Shown piece by piece: positions 13,543 to 21,192 of a stretch of DNA of 21,302 nucleotides. A program made the translations under genes and the position numbers. Origin of the DNA: Spirochaetaceae bacterium (lineage in GTDB: Bacteria > Spirochaetota > Spirochaetia > SZUA-6 > Bin103). The notes below the pieces were generated by a model. It saw only the letters and a list, made by a program, of their open reading frames with translations, was not told the DNA's origin and ran no database searches. The first letter of the stretch is position 1, and each line of letters starts with the position of its first letter. The stretch covers positions 1 through 21,302 of the forward strand of contig JAPPKD010000061.1 of assembly GCA_028820215.1 (NCBI GenBank), given 5' to 3'.

Positions 13543-15090
13543 ATGATCAGGCGGCGGTTGCCCATCGGTATGCAGACCTTCCGCGAGCTTCGGGAAGAAG
13601 GCTGCTACTACGTGGACAAGACGCCGTACATCGAAAGGCTGCTGTCCAGGGGCAAGCACTACTTCCTGTCTCGTCCGCGGCGGTTCGGCAAGAGCCTGTT
13701 CCTGGACACGCTGAAGGAGTTGTTCGAGGGCAACCAGGCGCTGTTCGCCGGGCTCGCCATCCACGACCGACACGACTGGACAAAGCGCCATCCGGTGGTG
13801 CGGCTGGACTTCGCCCGCGGCCACTTCGAGGAGGCGGGCGCGCTGCACGCCAACCTCTCGGCGCAGTTGGACGGCATCGAGACCGCCGCCGGCTTACACC
13901 CACGCTACGATACGGCTCCGGAGCGGTTCGGGCACCTGATCCAGTCACTCCACGAGCGCAGCGGACAGCGCGTCGCGGTGCTGGTCGACGAGTACGACAA
14001 GCCGATCCTGGACGCGATCGAGCGACCGGAGGTGGCGCTCGCCAACCGCGGCTACCTGCGCGGACTGTACGGAGTGATCAAGGCGAGCGACGCGCACGTG
14101 CACTTCACGTTCCTGACCGGCGTGAGCAAGTTCACGAAGGTGAGCGTGTTCTCGGTGCTGAACAACCTCACCGACCTCACGCTGGATCGGCGCTACTCGG
14201 CGATCTGCGGGTACACGGAGCGTGACCTGGACATGGTGTTCGCCCCGGAGCTGGCCGGCCTGGATCGGGAGCGCGTACGGGAGTGGTACAACGGCTACCG
14301 TTGGCGCGGTGAGGAGAAGGTGTACAACCCATACGACGTGCTGCTGCTGTTCGACCGGCGCGAGTTCGCCGCCCACTGGTTCGAGACGGGGACGCCGGCG
14401 TTTCTGGTGGAGACCCTGGTCCGGCGCCGCGTCTCCACGGTGTCGCTGGACGAGATGATGAGCACGGGGGATCTGCTGTCGGCGTTCGACGTGGGCAAGA
14501 TCGGCACGGAGGCGTTGCTGTTCCAGACCGGCTACCTGACGATAACCGGAGAGGAGGAGCTGGGCGGCCTGCCGCTGTATCGGTTGGGCTATCCGAACCG
14601 CGAGGTGCGCCAGAGCCTGAATGTACAGCTTCTGGGCCACTTGGTGCAGGATACCGTCCGGCAGACGGCAAACAGCATCCGCTTGGCGCGCCTGCTTGCA
14701 GCGCACGACTGCGCCGGGTTGGAGGAGCTGTTCCATGCGTTCTTCGCGAGCATCCCGTACGAATGGCATATGAGCAACGACATTGCGAACTACGAGGGCT
14801 ACTACGCGAGTGTGTTCTACTCGTACTTCGCGGCGCTGGGCTACGAGATCGTCGTCGAGGAGTCGAGCAGCCACGGGCGGCTGGACATGGGGGTGCGCAC
14901 AGGCGGGCACGTCTACCTGTTCGAGTTCAAGGTGGCGGAGCTGTCGCCGCCGGGATCGGCGCTCGCGCAGATCCAGGAGCGGGATTACGCTGCCAAGTAC
15001 CGCGGCCGGGGCGAGCCAATCCACCTGATCGGCGTGGAGTTCAGCCGCCAGACCCGCAACGTAACCGCGTTCGAGGTGGCCGACGGCTGA
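13543..15090 (+). CDS. AAA-ATPase-like protein with C-terminal PD-(D/E)XK nuclease domain (DUF1703 type)
   Basis: A 515-residue protein of the two-domain family that joins an AAA-ATPase-like domain to a PD-(D/E)XK nuclease-superfamily domain. It opens with the family sequence PIGMQTFRELREEGCYYVDKT. The nucleotide-binding loop is SRPRRFGKSL (43-52), a variant of Walker A, and the Walker B-like strand is VAVLVDEYDKP (144-154). The C-terminal nuclease core has Asp448 (GRLDMGV) and Glu461-x-Lys463 (FEFKVAE), so the active site appears intact. Family members are abundant, often multicopy, and of unproven function; links to defence or mobile DNA are suspected but not established. The gene stands alone, converging with the decayed ATPase locus 13 bp downstream. 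Confidence 0.88.
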   Translation: MIRRRLPIGMQTFRELREEGCYYVDKTPYIERLLSRGKHYFLSRPRRFGKSLFLDTLKELFEGNQALFAGLAIHDRHDWTKRHPVVRLDFARGHFEEAGALHANLSAQLDGIETAAGLHPRYDTAPERFGHLIQSLHERSGQRVAVLVDEYDKPILDAIERPEVALANRGYLRGLYGVIKASDAHVHFTFLTGVSKFTKVSVFSVLNNLTDLTLDRRYSAICGYTERDLDMVFAPELAGLDRERVREWYNGYRWRGEEKVYNPYDVLLLFDRREFAAHWFETGTPAFLVETLVRRRVSTVSLDEMMSTGDLLSAFDVGKIGTEALLFQTGYLTITGEEELGGLPLYRLGYPNREVRQSLNVQLLGHLVQDTVRQTANSIRLARLLAAHDCAGLEELFHAFFASIPYEWHMSNDIANYEGYYASVFYSYFAALGYEIVVEESSSHGRLDMGVRTGGHVYLFEFKVAELSPPGSALAQIQERDYAAKYRGRGEPIHLIGVEFSRQTRNVTAFEVADG

Positions 15091-15103
15091 GGATCGGGAT
15101 GTG

Positions 15104-15584
15104 TTATCCGCCGACGGCCGTCAGCAGCGAGATCACGTCCCGCCAGAGCTTCTCGAACGAGGGCGCCGCCCGAGCCGCGTCGAGATCGAGGATCGCGGTG
15201 AGCGATGACTGCAGGAGCGTCGGACGGTAGGGCCTTCCGGGAGGCATCTGCTTGCTCAACCAGCCTTTGGCATTCCTGATCGACTCCGCGTCCGGAGGTG
15301 CTGCGGCCGAAGAGTCGATGCCGTGCTGGCCGGCAATGGATGCCGTAGCGGCGAGAAACCACACTTCGTACTCCATCTTCGCCCAGCACGACCCGGATGG
15401 CCCGGTCCTTGCGTGCTCTGGTGGCACGGTGCAGCAGCGTCGGCGCCAAGTCCGCCGTGCAGTCGGTGTCGGCATCGAGCAGAATCAGAATGCCGTCGTT
15501 CGCCCCCGCACTCCGTGCGGCGAGCTCGACGGCTCGCTCCAATTCTCCTGCCTTCACTATCTGCTGCCGCTTCACCCGGATCCG
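15104..15584 (-). pseudogene. Remnant of a DUF4276-family gene
   Basis: Two adjoining frames together encode the central and C-terminal part of a DUF4276 (TOPRIM-like) protein. The first runs RIRVKRQQIVKAGELERAVE through ILILLDADTDC to about 15380. The second continues KMEYEVWFLAATASIAG through IRNAKGWLSKQM to ILDLDAARA and the TAA at 15104. A single-base frameshift near 15378-15383 separates them. The expected N-terminal part (about 50-60 residues, with the VEG-type motif) is missing, and the remnant runs directly into the tail of the upstream ATPase gene, so a deletion joined the two. DUF4276 genes often sit directly after RecF/OLD-like AAA ATPase genes, exactly as here. It is unlikely to yield a working protein. 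Confidence 0.75.
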
Positions 15585-16707
15585 GCTCGATCTGGTTCAT
15601 CTTGAGCAGTTCTCCCACGGTGTATAGGCGGTCCCTCAGTGCCGACCGGCCGACTTCATCCAGCGGTCCGATACGGCTCTCTCCGTGGTCGGCGACCACG
15701 GCCACGATCGAATCGTCGGAGATGGCCTGGTTGTCGAGCAACTCCAGGCTGTGACTGGTGACCAGAACCTGCGTGTGCTCCGCCGCGTCCCGGAGGCTGT
15801 CGATGAGGACCTCGGCAGCCGCCGGGTGAAGCGCGACTTCGGGCTCTTCTATGCCCACGAGTCGGCGGTCGGAAGTTCTGTTCCCGGCACCCTGGAACAG
15901 GGCCACGAGCACGCCGAACGCACGCAGCGTGCCGTCGGACATGTTGTTGGCAAAGAGTCGCCAGGGGTGCTGCGCGCCCCGAACCTCCTGCCGGAATTCG
16001 AGAGTCTCTCGCGGGCCAATCAACCGCCTCCCGACGCCGGAGATGCCAGGCACGACCTTCCCAGATACGCCTCGATGCGCTCGATGAACTCGGGCGGGAG
16101 ATTGGCCAGGACGCTTGCCACGTTGCTTCCATCACGTTTCAGGAGGTCACTCGGGTCGGGTGACTGGAGATCGCGGATCACGTCAGGGTTCAGGTTGTAA
16201 AACCCCATGCCCGAGAGCGCGTCATAGAGACGGCGAAACGACTCGATGCCCGACAGGGTGACCAGGTAGAGACGTCGGCCGCGGCGGCCGGAGGCGGCGA
16301 CAGAGTGCTCTTGACCACCTCGCCGCGTTCCACGCGGTAGTAGTGGGGGCGCTCCTCCACGACCAGGCACTCTTCATGCTGTACCTCGTACCCACCCTTG
16401 GGTCGAGCTCCTACCGCAAACGCATAGTGGCCTGCTCCTCCCGAAAGCGTGAACTCGACACGGATCCCGAAATGCGTCGGATGCCCCCCGGAGCGCCGGC
16501 GCACATCGTTGATCCCTCCGCGATCCCGCAGCGCGTGGTCGATCGAGAAGCGGAGCGAGTCGGCGATGAAGCGCAGTGCGTCGAGAAATTGCTCTTTCCC
16601 GATCCGTTGGGACCGACCAGGAACGCGAGCTGCGCCGGCGACACGTCGCATGCGGCGATGCTCTTGTAGTTGCGCAGCACGACTCGGGTCAGCAGTCTTC
16701 GATCCAT
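15577..16707 (-). pseudogene. Frameshifted AAA (RecF/OLD-like) ATPase gene
   Basis: Starting at ATG 16707, the product begins as a RecF/SMC-like ABC-type ATPase: TRVVLRNYKSIAACDV and Walker A VGPNGSGKSNF. It breaks near 16585, where one base is missing before LDALRFIADSLRF. A second shift near 16275-16295 leads into RLYLVTLSGIESFRRLYDAL. A third near 16060 leads into GISGVGRRLIGPRETLEF. The remainder carries NNMSDGTLRAFG, Walker B LVGIEEPEVALHP and the H-loop VLVTSHSLELLDN, ending near LLKMNQIEPDP. At least three frameshifts rule out a normal product. With the DUF4276 remnant it is a decayed two-gene ATPase/TOPRIM-like module of the kind associated with OLD-like nuclease or defence systems. 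Confidence 0.82.
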
Positions 16708-16749
16708 GTTGCGTCTGCGTGGACAAGCCTATCAGACCCGTCGAAGCTG

Positions 16750-17202
16750 CTACGAGCCGGCTCGATGTGGCATGAGCGATCGCCGAGCAAGCGGGTTGGC
16801 TGATGGATGTGTGATGGCTTCCAGGTAGAGGCCGAGGACGATGATGACGCCCTGCGAGCCGATCAGGAGGTGGAGGAGCATCGCCCAGTACTCGAAATCC
16901 CTGGTGGTGATGCCGACGTGGATCGACCAGATGAGCGCGGCACTGCCGAGGATCACGAGCAGCAGGCCACCGGCCAGCAGGAGCATGCCGGAGGTCCGTG
17001 CGTGTAGCGAAAGCCACGTCAGGAGCCCGATGGCGATGACGAGGCCGGCCGCGACCAGTTGCACGGCCTGCCAGCCGGATTCCCACGAAGCGCGGGTCAG
17101 CACGATGGCGCCCCACGCGGCAGCAGCGAGTGTCGTACAGCCGGCGAGCGAGAGGCGGGCAATGCGGAGCATCCGGAGGGCGAAGGCCATGGTGGTATCC
17201 AT
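16750..17202 (-). CDS. Small four-helix membrane protein, unknown function
   Basis: About 150 residues with four clear hydrophobic segments (about 15-36, 44-65, 72-94 and 105-127), a short N-terminal tail and a basic C-terminus. The third and fourth helices carry WSIHVGI and LLHLLIGSQG, with His residues inside the membrane region that could bind a cofactor; this is speculative. The family is not recognised. The start is uncertain: in-frame ATGs at 17253, 17214, 17202 and 17190 all lack a ribosome site. 17202 is preferred because a candidate TTGACA lies upstream. The gene sits between the terminator of the long binding-protein gene and the start of the decayed ATPase gene. Confidence 0.6.
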   Translation of the reverse strand: MDTTMAFALRMLRIARLSLAGCTTLAAAAWGAIVLTRASWESGWQAVQLVAAGLVIAIGLLTWLSLHARTSGMLLLAGGLLLVILGSAALIWSIHVGITTRDFEYWAMLLHLLIGSQGVIIVLGLYLEAITHPSANPLARRSLMPHRAGS

Positions 17203-17211
17203 GGCGGAGAT

Positions 17212-17240
17212 CATGCAATGAATGCAAAAGTACTTGTCAA
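17212..17240 (-). promoter_or_regulatory. Weak promoter candidate for the small membrane protein
   Basis: A perfect TTGACA (minus strand, 17240-17235) is followed at 16-17 nt only by TTGCAT or TGCATG, a poor -10. The same TTGACAAG octamer occurs as the -35 candidate of the first binding-protein gene. Position downstream of the terminator at 17274-17308 argues that the membrane-protein gene needs its own promoter. Confidence 0.3.
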
Positions 17241-17273
17241 CGCAAAGTACCATCCCTATGATGCCTGTTCACG

Positions 17274-17308
17274 AAAAAAGAGCCGGCTGGCAAGATGCCA
17301 GCCGGCTC
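17274..17308 (-). terminator. Intrinsic terminator of the long binding-protein gene
   Basis: A 12-bp perfect GC-rich stem (17280-17291 with 17297-17308) has a 5-nt loop. On the minus strand it is followed by six U (plus-strand A at 17274-17279). It begins 25 nt after the TAA of the 786-residue binding protein, making a strong rho-independent terminator for that transcript. Confidence 0.92.
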
Positions 17309-17332
17309 GTGATCAGTCGTCAGAGGGAAACG

Positions 17333-19693
17333 TTACGGTGAGGGACACTCCGCTACCAGGTGGCCCCACATACGGGTCGCCGCTGCCTCGATCTCCGGGC
17401 CGGGCCCTGCGTTCCAGCGGTCGAGCCAGTCCTGATAGGCGGACACCGGCTTCTGGCCGATGATGATCTGGCCGAACAGCGCCACCGACTCGTTCAGGAG
17501 GTCCTGATTGGCGGCGCGCAGGTCGTTGCCGTCCTCATCGAGCGCGCTGACGAAGGATTGCGTCAGCATGCACACGTTGTTCGCTCCCAGGGGCGAGTCG
17601 GGGTCGAAGCGGACCTGCTGCACCCAGTCGTTCTGAATGGAATTGGTCCACTCCGGATCGCCCATGAAGTCGCGGATCGCGGTGTAGCCCAGCGGCGTGT
17701 TGCGCCCCACGACGCCGAAGCCCAGCCCCTGCCGGGACTCGGACTCCGAGAACGCCTCCGTCCACATCGGCTTGTTGTCCTCACCGAGCGTCCAATGGGT
17801 GCCCTCGATCCCGTTGTTGATCAGGAAGTGGGCATCGCGCTCGTTCAGCGCGTCGACGGCCTGCATGATCGCATGCACGCGATCGCGATCGTCGTTGTTC
17901 TGGACGCCGATACCATGGCCGTTGCCGTGCATCGGGTGCCAGGCGTAGGTCACCGGGAAGTACCCTTCGACCCGCGGAGGGCCGACGTACGCGAACGTGG
18001 CCTCGGGGCTGTGCTCCTTCAGGGTCTTGTGGAAGTTCTCGTGATCGAACGGCCAGCCCGGATGCTCCCAGCCCTTCATGATGGCCACGCCGGCGTCGAA
18101 CGGCTCGCTCTCACCGTTGACGGTGACGAACTCGGGGTCGAGATAGCCCTCTGCGTACCAGCGGGCCAGGATCTCCAGCGCCTGGATCATCTCCGGCTGC
18201 CCCTGGCTGTACACCAGCTTGTCGCCTTTCTTGAGGAAGCGGTTGTTTGACAGGCCGAAGGCATTCATCACGGCGTTGAAGGAGCGGTAGTACTCGGTGT
18301 CCCGGTAGCGCGTGCCGTACGAGTAGCGGTCCGGGTACTTGGCCTTGTAGGCCGCGAACACCGCCTCCCACTCTTCGATCGTGTGCGGGACGTCCATGCC
18401 CAACTCGTCCAGGTAGTCTTGGCGCCACAGGTAGCCGTGGCCGTAGTTGGCGTGCTTCCAGACCATCGGGTAGTGCTTCAGCACGCCGTCGCGCTTGTAG
18501 CGCTCCAGGGTGAAGTCCAGGTCCAGTCCTGCGCCGGAGGCGAAAGCGCTCAGACCTCCGTAGTACAGAGGCATGTGCTCGGCGAGCTCTTCGACGCTCA
18601 GGTCGGAGGTGCCCTGTTGGATGAGCTGCTCGAACCCGTAGGTTTCGAACAGGTCGGGCAGGTCGTTGGCGCTAAATAGCAACCGCACCATGTCACCGTA
18701 GCCCTCCTCCGAACAAGGGATGTGCTCCCAGTTCACCCATAGAACTTGGTTGATCTTCTCAAGCAGGGGAGTGCTGTTCTCCGGCCATAAGTGGCAGTTT
18801 GCGGTCATGTGGGTGATCTTGATCGGTTCGACCACACGCTCATACTTGGCGTCAACTGACAGGGGGACAGTCGCCAAGACATTATCACGAGGATAATTCA
18901 GCGCCAGGGAGGCACGTAATGTCGAGGAGTCATCCCAGTCATCTAGCTGAACGATGAACTGCCCTTTGCCACGAAGAAACAAATGGTCGACACCGTGTAT
19001 CTCCGTTCTGTCAACGCCTTCCTGATCAGTGACAAGAGGGTTTTTCTCGATCCACTCTCTGAGTCCCGGGATCTCGTCCAAAGGAATAGCCGTGCCAAAA
19101 GGTGAATCATAGTCGACTACGAGGGCAGCCCCTCCTCCTTCGTCGACATCTCTTACGTACGCTGCCGAGTAGGCCACGACCTTACCGTCTCCGTCTCGTG
19201 CGTATATCGATGCTCCGTAGGTGCAACCATCGATAGTGTAAGCGATAGCTGGATGGCCGTTTCCTCCCTCGACAAACGTTATGGGGGCGTCGTATTGCCT
19301 AAAATCAAGATCTGACGTACTGTAAGTAATGGGCGCGTACTCCACTGATCCGCCCGGAAAGAACTGGTAAAATTCTATTTTCAGTCCGACATTATACCAC
19401 TCAATGGAAACATTGCTATCTCCGTTGTTCGTCACGGAGTGCAGCGCGCTCCATCCGTCACTATTCTCGTGCTTATCAACTCGAGATTCCCACCTTATTC
19501 TCGCTATACCATCCTCTATATCGCCTCGCAAAACCACTGGTTGCGCGTAGGTTGGAGGACGGCACGCGCTCCTCTTTACATATCTGATATCGCTCTCCTC
19601 TGTTCCCGTCGGCCAGAGTACAGTCGATGACATCGTCAGAAAGGAAAGAACAAGCATAGGAGTTCTGGCCGCCGAGATTCTCGTGTTCGACAT
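17333..19693 (-). CDS. Chimeric extracellular solute-binding protein with a novel N-terminal domain
   Basis: A 786-residue protein. Residues ~300-786 form a complete family-1 ABC solute-binding protein (from NCHLWPENSTPLLE through NWEHIPCS and HYPMVWKHANYGHGYLW to the C-terminus), about the size of the other binding protein here. Residues 1-~30 are a signal segment ending VLWPTGTEES, like spirochaetal binding proteins. Residues ~45-290 are an extra domain, mostly predicted beta strands with Asn/Asp-rich turns (WSALHSVTNNGDSNVSIEWY), of no family I recognise. Its coding DNA (about 18,800-19,690) is visibly less GC-rich than the rest. AGGAGG lies 11 nt before the ATG at 19693; a GTG at 19699 with 5-nt spacing is an alternative start. 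A terminator follows. No permease gene is adjacent. Confidence 0.85.
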   Translation of the reverse strand: MSNTRISAARTPMLVLSFLTMSSTVLWPTGTEESDIRYVKRSACRPPTYAQPVVLRGDIEDGIARIRWESRVDKHENSDGWSALHSVTNNGDSNVSIEWYNVGLKIEFYQFFPGGSVEYAPITYSTSDLDFRQYDAPITFVEGGNGHPAIAYTIDGCTYGASIYARDGDGKVVAYSAAYVRDVDEGGGAALVVDYDSPFGTAIPLDEIPGLREWIEKNPLVTDQEGVDRTEIHGVDHLFLRGKGQFIVQLDDWDDSSTLRASLALNYPRDNVLATVPLSVDAKYERVVEPIKITHMTANCHLWPENSTPLLEKINQVLWVNWEHIPCSEEGYGDMVRLLFSANDLPDLFETYGFEQLIQQGTSDLSVEELAEHMPLYYGGLSAFASGAGLDLDFTLERYKRDGVLKHYPMVWKHANYGHGYLWRQDYLDELGMDVPHTIEEWEAVFAAYKAKYPDRYSYGTRYRDTEYYRSFNAVMNAFGLSNNRFLKKGDKLVYSQGQPEMIQALEILARWYAEGYLDPEFVTVNGESEPFDAGVAIMKGWEHPGWPFDHENFHKTLKEHSPEATFAYVGPPRVEGYFPVTYAWHPMHGNGHGIGVQNNDDRDRVHAIMQAVDALNERDAHFLINNGIEGTHWTLGEDNKPMWTEAFSESESRQGLGFGVVGRNTPLGYTAIRDFMGDPEWTNSIQNDWVQQVRFDPDSPLGANNVCMLTQSFVSALDEDGNDLRAANQDLLNESVALFGQIIIGQKPVSAYQDWLDRWNAGPGPEIEAAATRMWGHLVAECPSP

Positions 19694-19771
19694 TATCACT
19701 GTGACCTCCTGATCAACCATCTAATCACTTGTGTGCCGACATGCCGTATAAACCAGCGTTCATTCGCGCTC

Positions 19772-20200
19772 TTATCTTTCAGATTGAGACTGGCCATTCG
19801 TGAATCTTGCCCCGGCCATAGATGCCAGAAACGAGAGCGGGGAGAACATGCCGACAACACATACGCGGAGTATGTTGAGCGCGACACTCAGGCTGAGACG
19901 TGTGTTTCCGCGATAGTCAGGAATCCACCTATACAGTATGTACGAGACCATAAACATGGCGATAGCGGTGGCTATGGTCCAAATCGATGAGCGACACTTC
20001 GCCGTCCTATTCACCAAAATACTCGCGCCAGAGCCAGCCAAGGCTCCAACCAGACCGAGGAGTACCACTTCAGCGCGCATCCCGATCTCGATGGGCAGAA
20101 GCTCCGTAATCAGCAACACGGCTCCAATAACGCCGCTCACCATCGTGCCAGCAACTGCGCTCTTTATCTTCGCCACGCCACGTCGCTCTAGTTTTGACAC
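19772..20200 (-). CDS. Small membrane protein, unknown function
   Basis: A 142-residue protein with a basic N-terminus (SKLERRGVAKIKSAVAG) and hydrophobic segments at about 15-35, 43-64, 73-91 and 105-128. The family is not recognised. The GTG start at 20200 is chosen because AAGGGAG lies 4 nt upstream; the open frame continues upstream to 20341, but that part looks non-coding and contains an inverted repeat. It precedes the chimeric binding-protein gene by 78 bp in the same direction, with no terminator visible between, so the two may be cotranscribed. It shares the lower GC content of that gene's 5' part, suggesting that both arrived together. Confidence 0.65.
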   Translation of the reverse strand: MSKLERRGVAKIKSAVAGTMVSGVIGAVLLITELLPIEIGMRAEVVLLGLVGALAGSGASILVNRTAKCRSSIWTIATAIAMFMVSYILYRWIPDYRGNTRLSLSVALNILRVCVVGMFSPLSFLASMAGARFTNGQSQSER

Positions 20201-20232
20201 CTCACTCCCTTTCTGCGCGCGCCGCTCAAGAA

Positions 20233-20265
20233 GTGAGCCAAAACGCCGATCGGGTTTTGACTCAC
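20233..20265. promoter_or_regulatory. Large inverted repeat upstream of the small membrane protein
   Basis: Two 12-nt arms (20233-20244 and 20254-20265) match at 11 of 12 positions (GTGAG-x-CAAAAC against GTTTTG-x-CTCAC) around a 9-nt centre that contains CGATCG. It ends 33 nt before the GTG start of the membrane-protein gene. The symmetry suggests a repressor operator or a 5'-leader hairpin. No U-run follows on either strand, so it is not an intrinsic terminator. Confidence 0.6.
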
Positions 20266-20341
20266 CCAGGCAGTTCAGAAGGAATGTAGCAGAGGCGGCG
20301 GAAAAGGGGGAGGGCAACCCGGGTGCAACCCCTGGGTGCAT

Positions 20342-20974
20342 TCCCTCAGCGTGACGGCTCAGTGTTCGGCGCGTAGGCCATGTCCGTGAGCTTCAGATTT
20401 CCTGACCTCAGCCGAAATCAGATGAGCCATGAAAGCGGCGAGTCGCCGGCCAACTCGTAGACCAGTCTGAGTTCGGTGCCGGGATAGATGGTGCGGGTGG
20501 CGTTGGGGGGAGCCAGCATGCAAGTCGCCGCTGACCGCCTGGGGCGCCGTGCTGCATGACGCCGACCTCGCCAAGGCGATCGTCGACCGCATTCTCGAGC
20601 GCGGTAGACTGATGCTCCTCGATGGCCCGTCTTACCGCACCGAACACCTCGATCTCGACGTTTGACGGCGCCGAGCTCGCCCACGATGAACCGGCCAGAA
20701 TTTCCGGAACCCACACACCGCCGCGCCGCGCGTGACACCACCACCTGCCCCAGGCACGGGCGCCCGCGATGAGGACCATCCGTCGCCACTCCCAGCCGCG
20801 TGGCGATCCGTTCGCGGGCGTCCTCGGCAAGCTGCGGGTGCACCCCGGTCAGACGCCCGGCCAGTTCCAGCAGCCGCCCCTGCGTACGCCGGCGAGCCAC
20901 CTCCACCCGCGGCCACCACTGCCCCTCAGATGCCCAGCGCTGCCCCTGCTCGGCATCCAGCGCCGCCTCGAACA
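20342..20974. other. Unassigned stretch, probably decayed coding DNA
   Basis: No intact gene could be supported in these ~630 bases. On the minus strand two overlapping frames contain protein-like pieces: RLLELAGRLTGVHPQLAEDA at about 20,800-20,870, EIEVFGAVRRAIEEHQ at about 20,610-20,660, and a possible tail TIYPGTELRLVYELAG just before a stop at 20418. They would need frameshifts to join, and I cannot name the family. High GC content makes such open frames common by chance, so this may also be non-coding. Confidence 0.4.
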
Positions 20975-21109
20975 GGGCTCGAACAGGTCGTTGGTGTTGG
21001 CCCCGAACACCACGCGCAGCTTGTCCCGGTAGGAAATGCCGCTCTGGCCCGAACAGGGGATGTGGACCCAGTTCGCGTTGATCTCTTCGAGCAGCGGCGG
21101 CGTCGGAGT
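20975..21109 (-). pseudogene. Fragment of a solute-binding protein gene
   Basis: About 45 codons (minus strand) read TPPLLEEINANWVHIPCS, then YRDKLRVVFGANTNDLFEP. This aligns with residues ~308-350 of the chimeric binding protein (TPLLEKINQVLWVNWEHIPC, then RLLFSANDLPDLFE), and the nucleotide sequences are also clearly alike. No start codon or signal peptide precedes the piece: upstream it runs into a plus-strand promoter. Downstream the homology stops. It is a relic of a second binding-protein gene. Confidence 0.75.
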
Positions 21110-21138
21110 TTGACAACAACCGTCGGAGCCGATACACT
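21110..21138 (+). promoter_or_regulatory. Sigma-70-type promoter of the interrupted gene
   Basis: TTGACA (21110-21115), a 17-nt spacer and TACACT (21133-21138) form the best promoter in the window. Initiation near 21145 gives a leader of about 48 nt with GGGAGG at 21182-21187 before the ATG at 21193. It abuts the upstream edge of the binding-protein fragment on the opposite strand. Confidence 0.65.
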
Positions 21139-21192
21139 CAATGGCAGTGGGTGGCCTAACTGCGCCCACAATCTTTCGTACGGGAGGTCGGC

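Noticed and set aside
16343..16775. Plus-strand open frames across the decayed ATPase
   Set aside because: No protein-like motifs; the minus strand retains Walker motifs in successive frames.
17360..18250. Plus-strand open frame opposite the chimeric binding protein
   Set aside because: Val/Arg/His-rich antisense shadow with no family signature.
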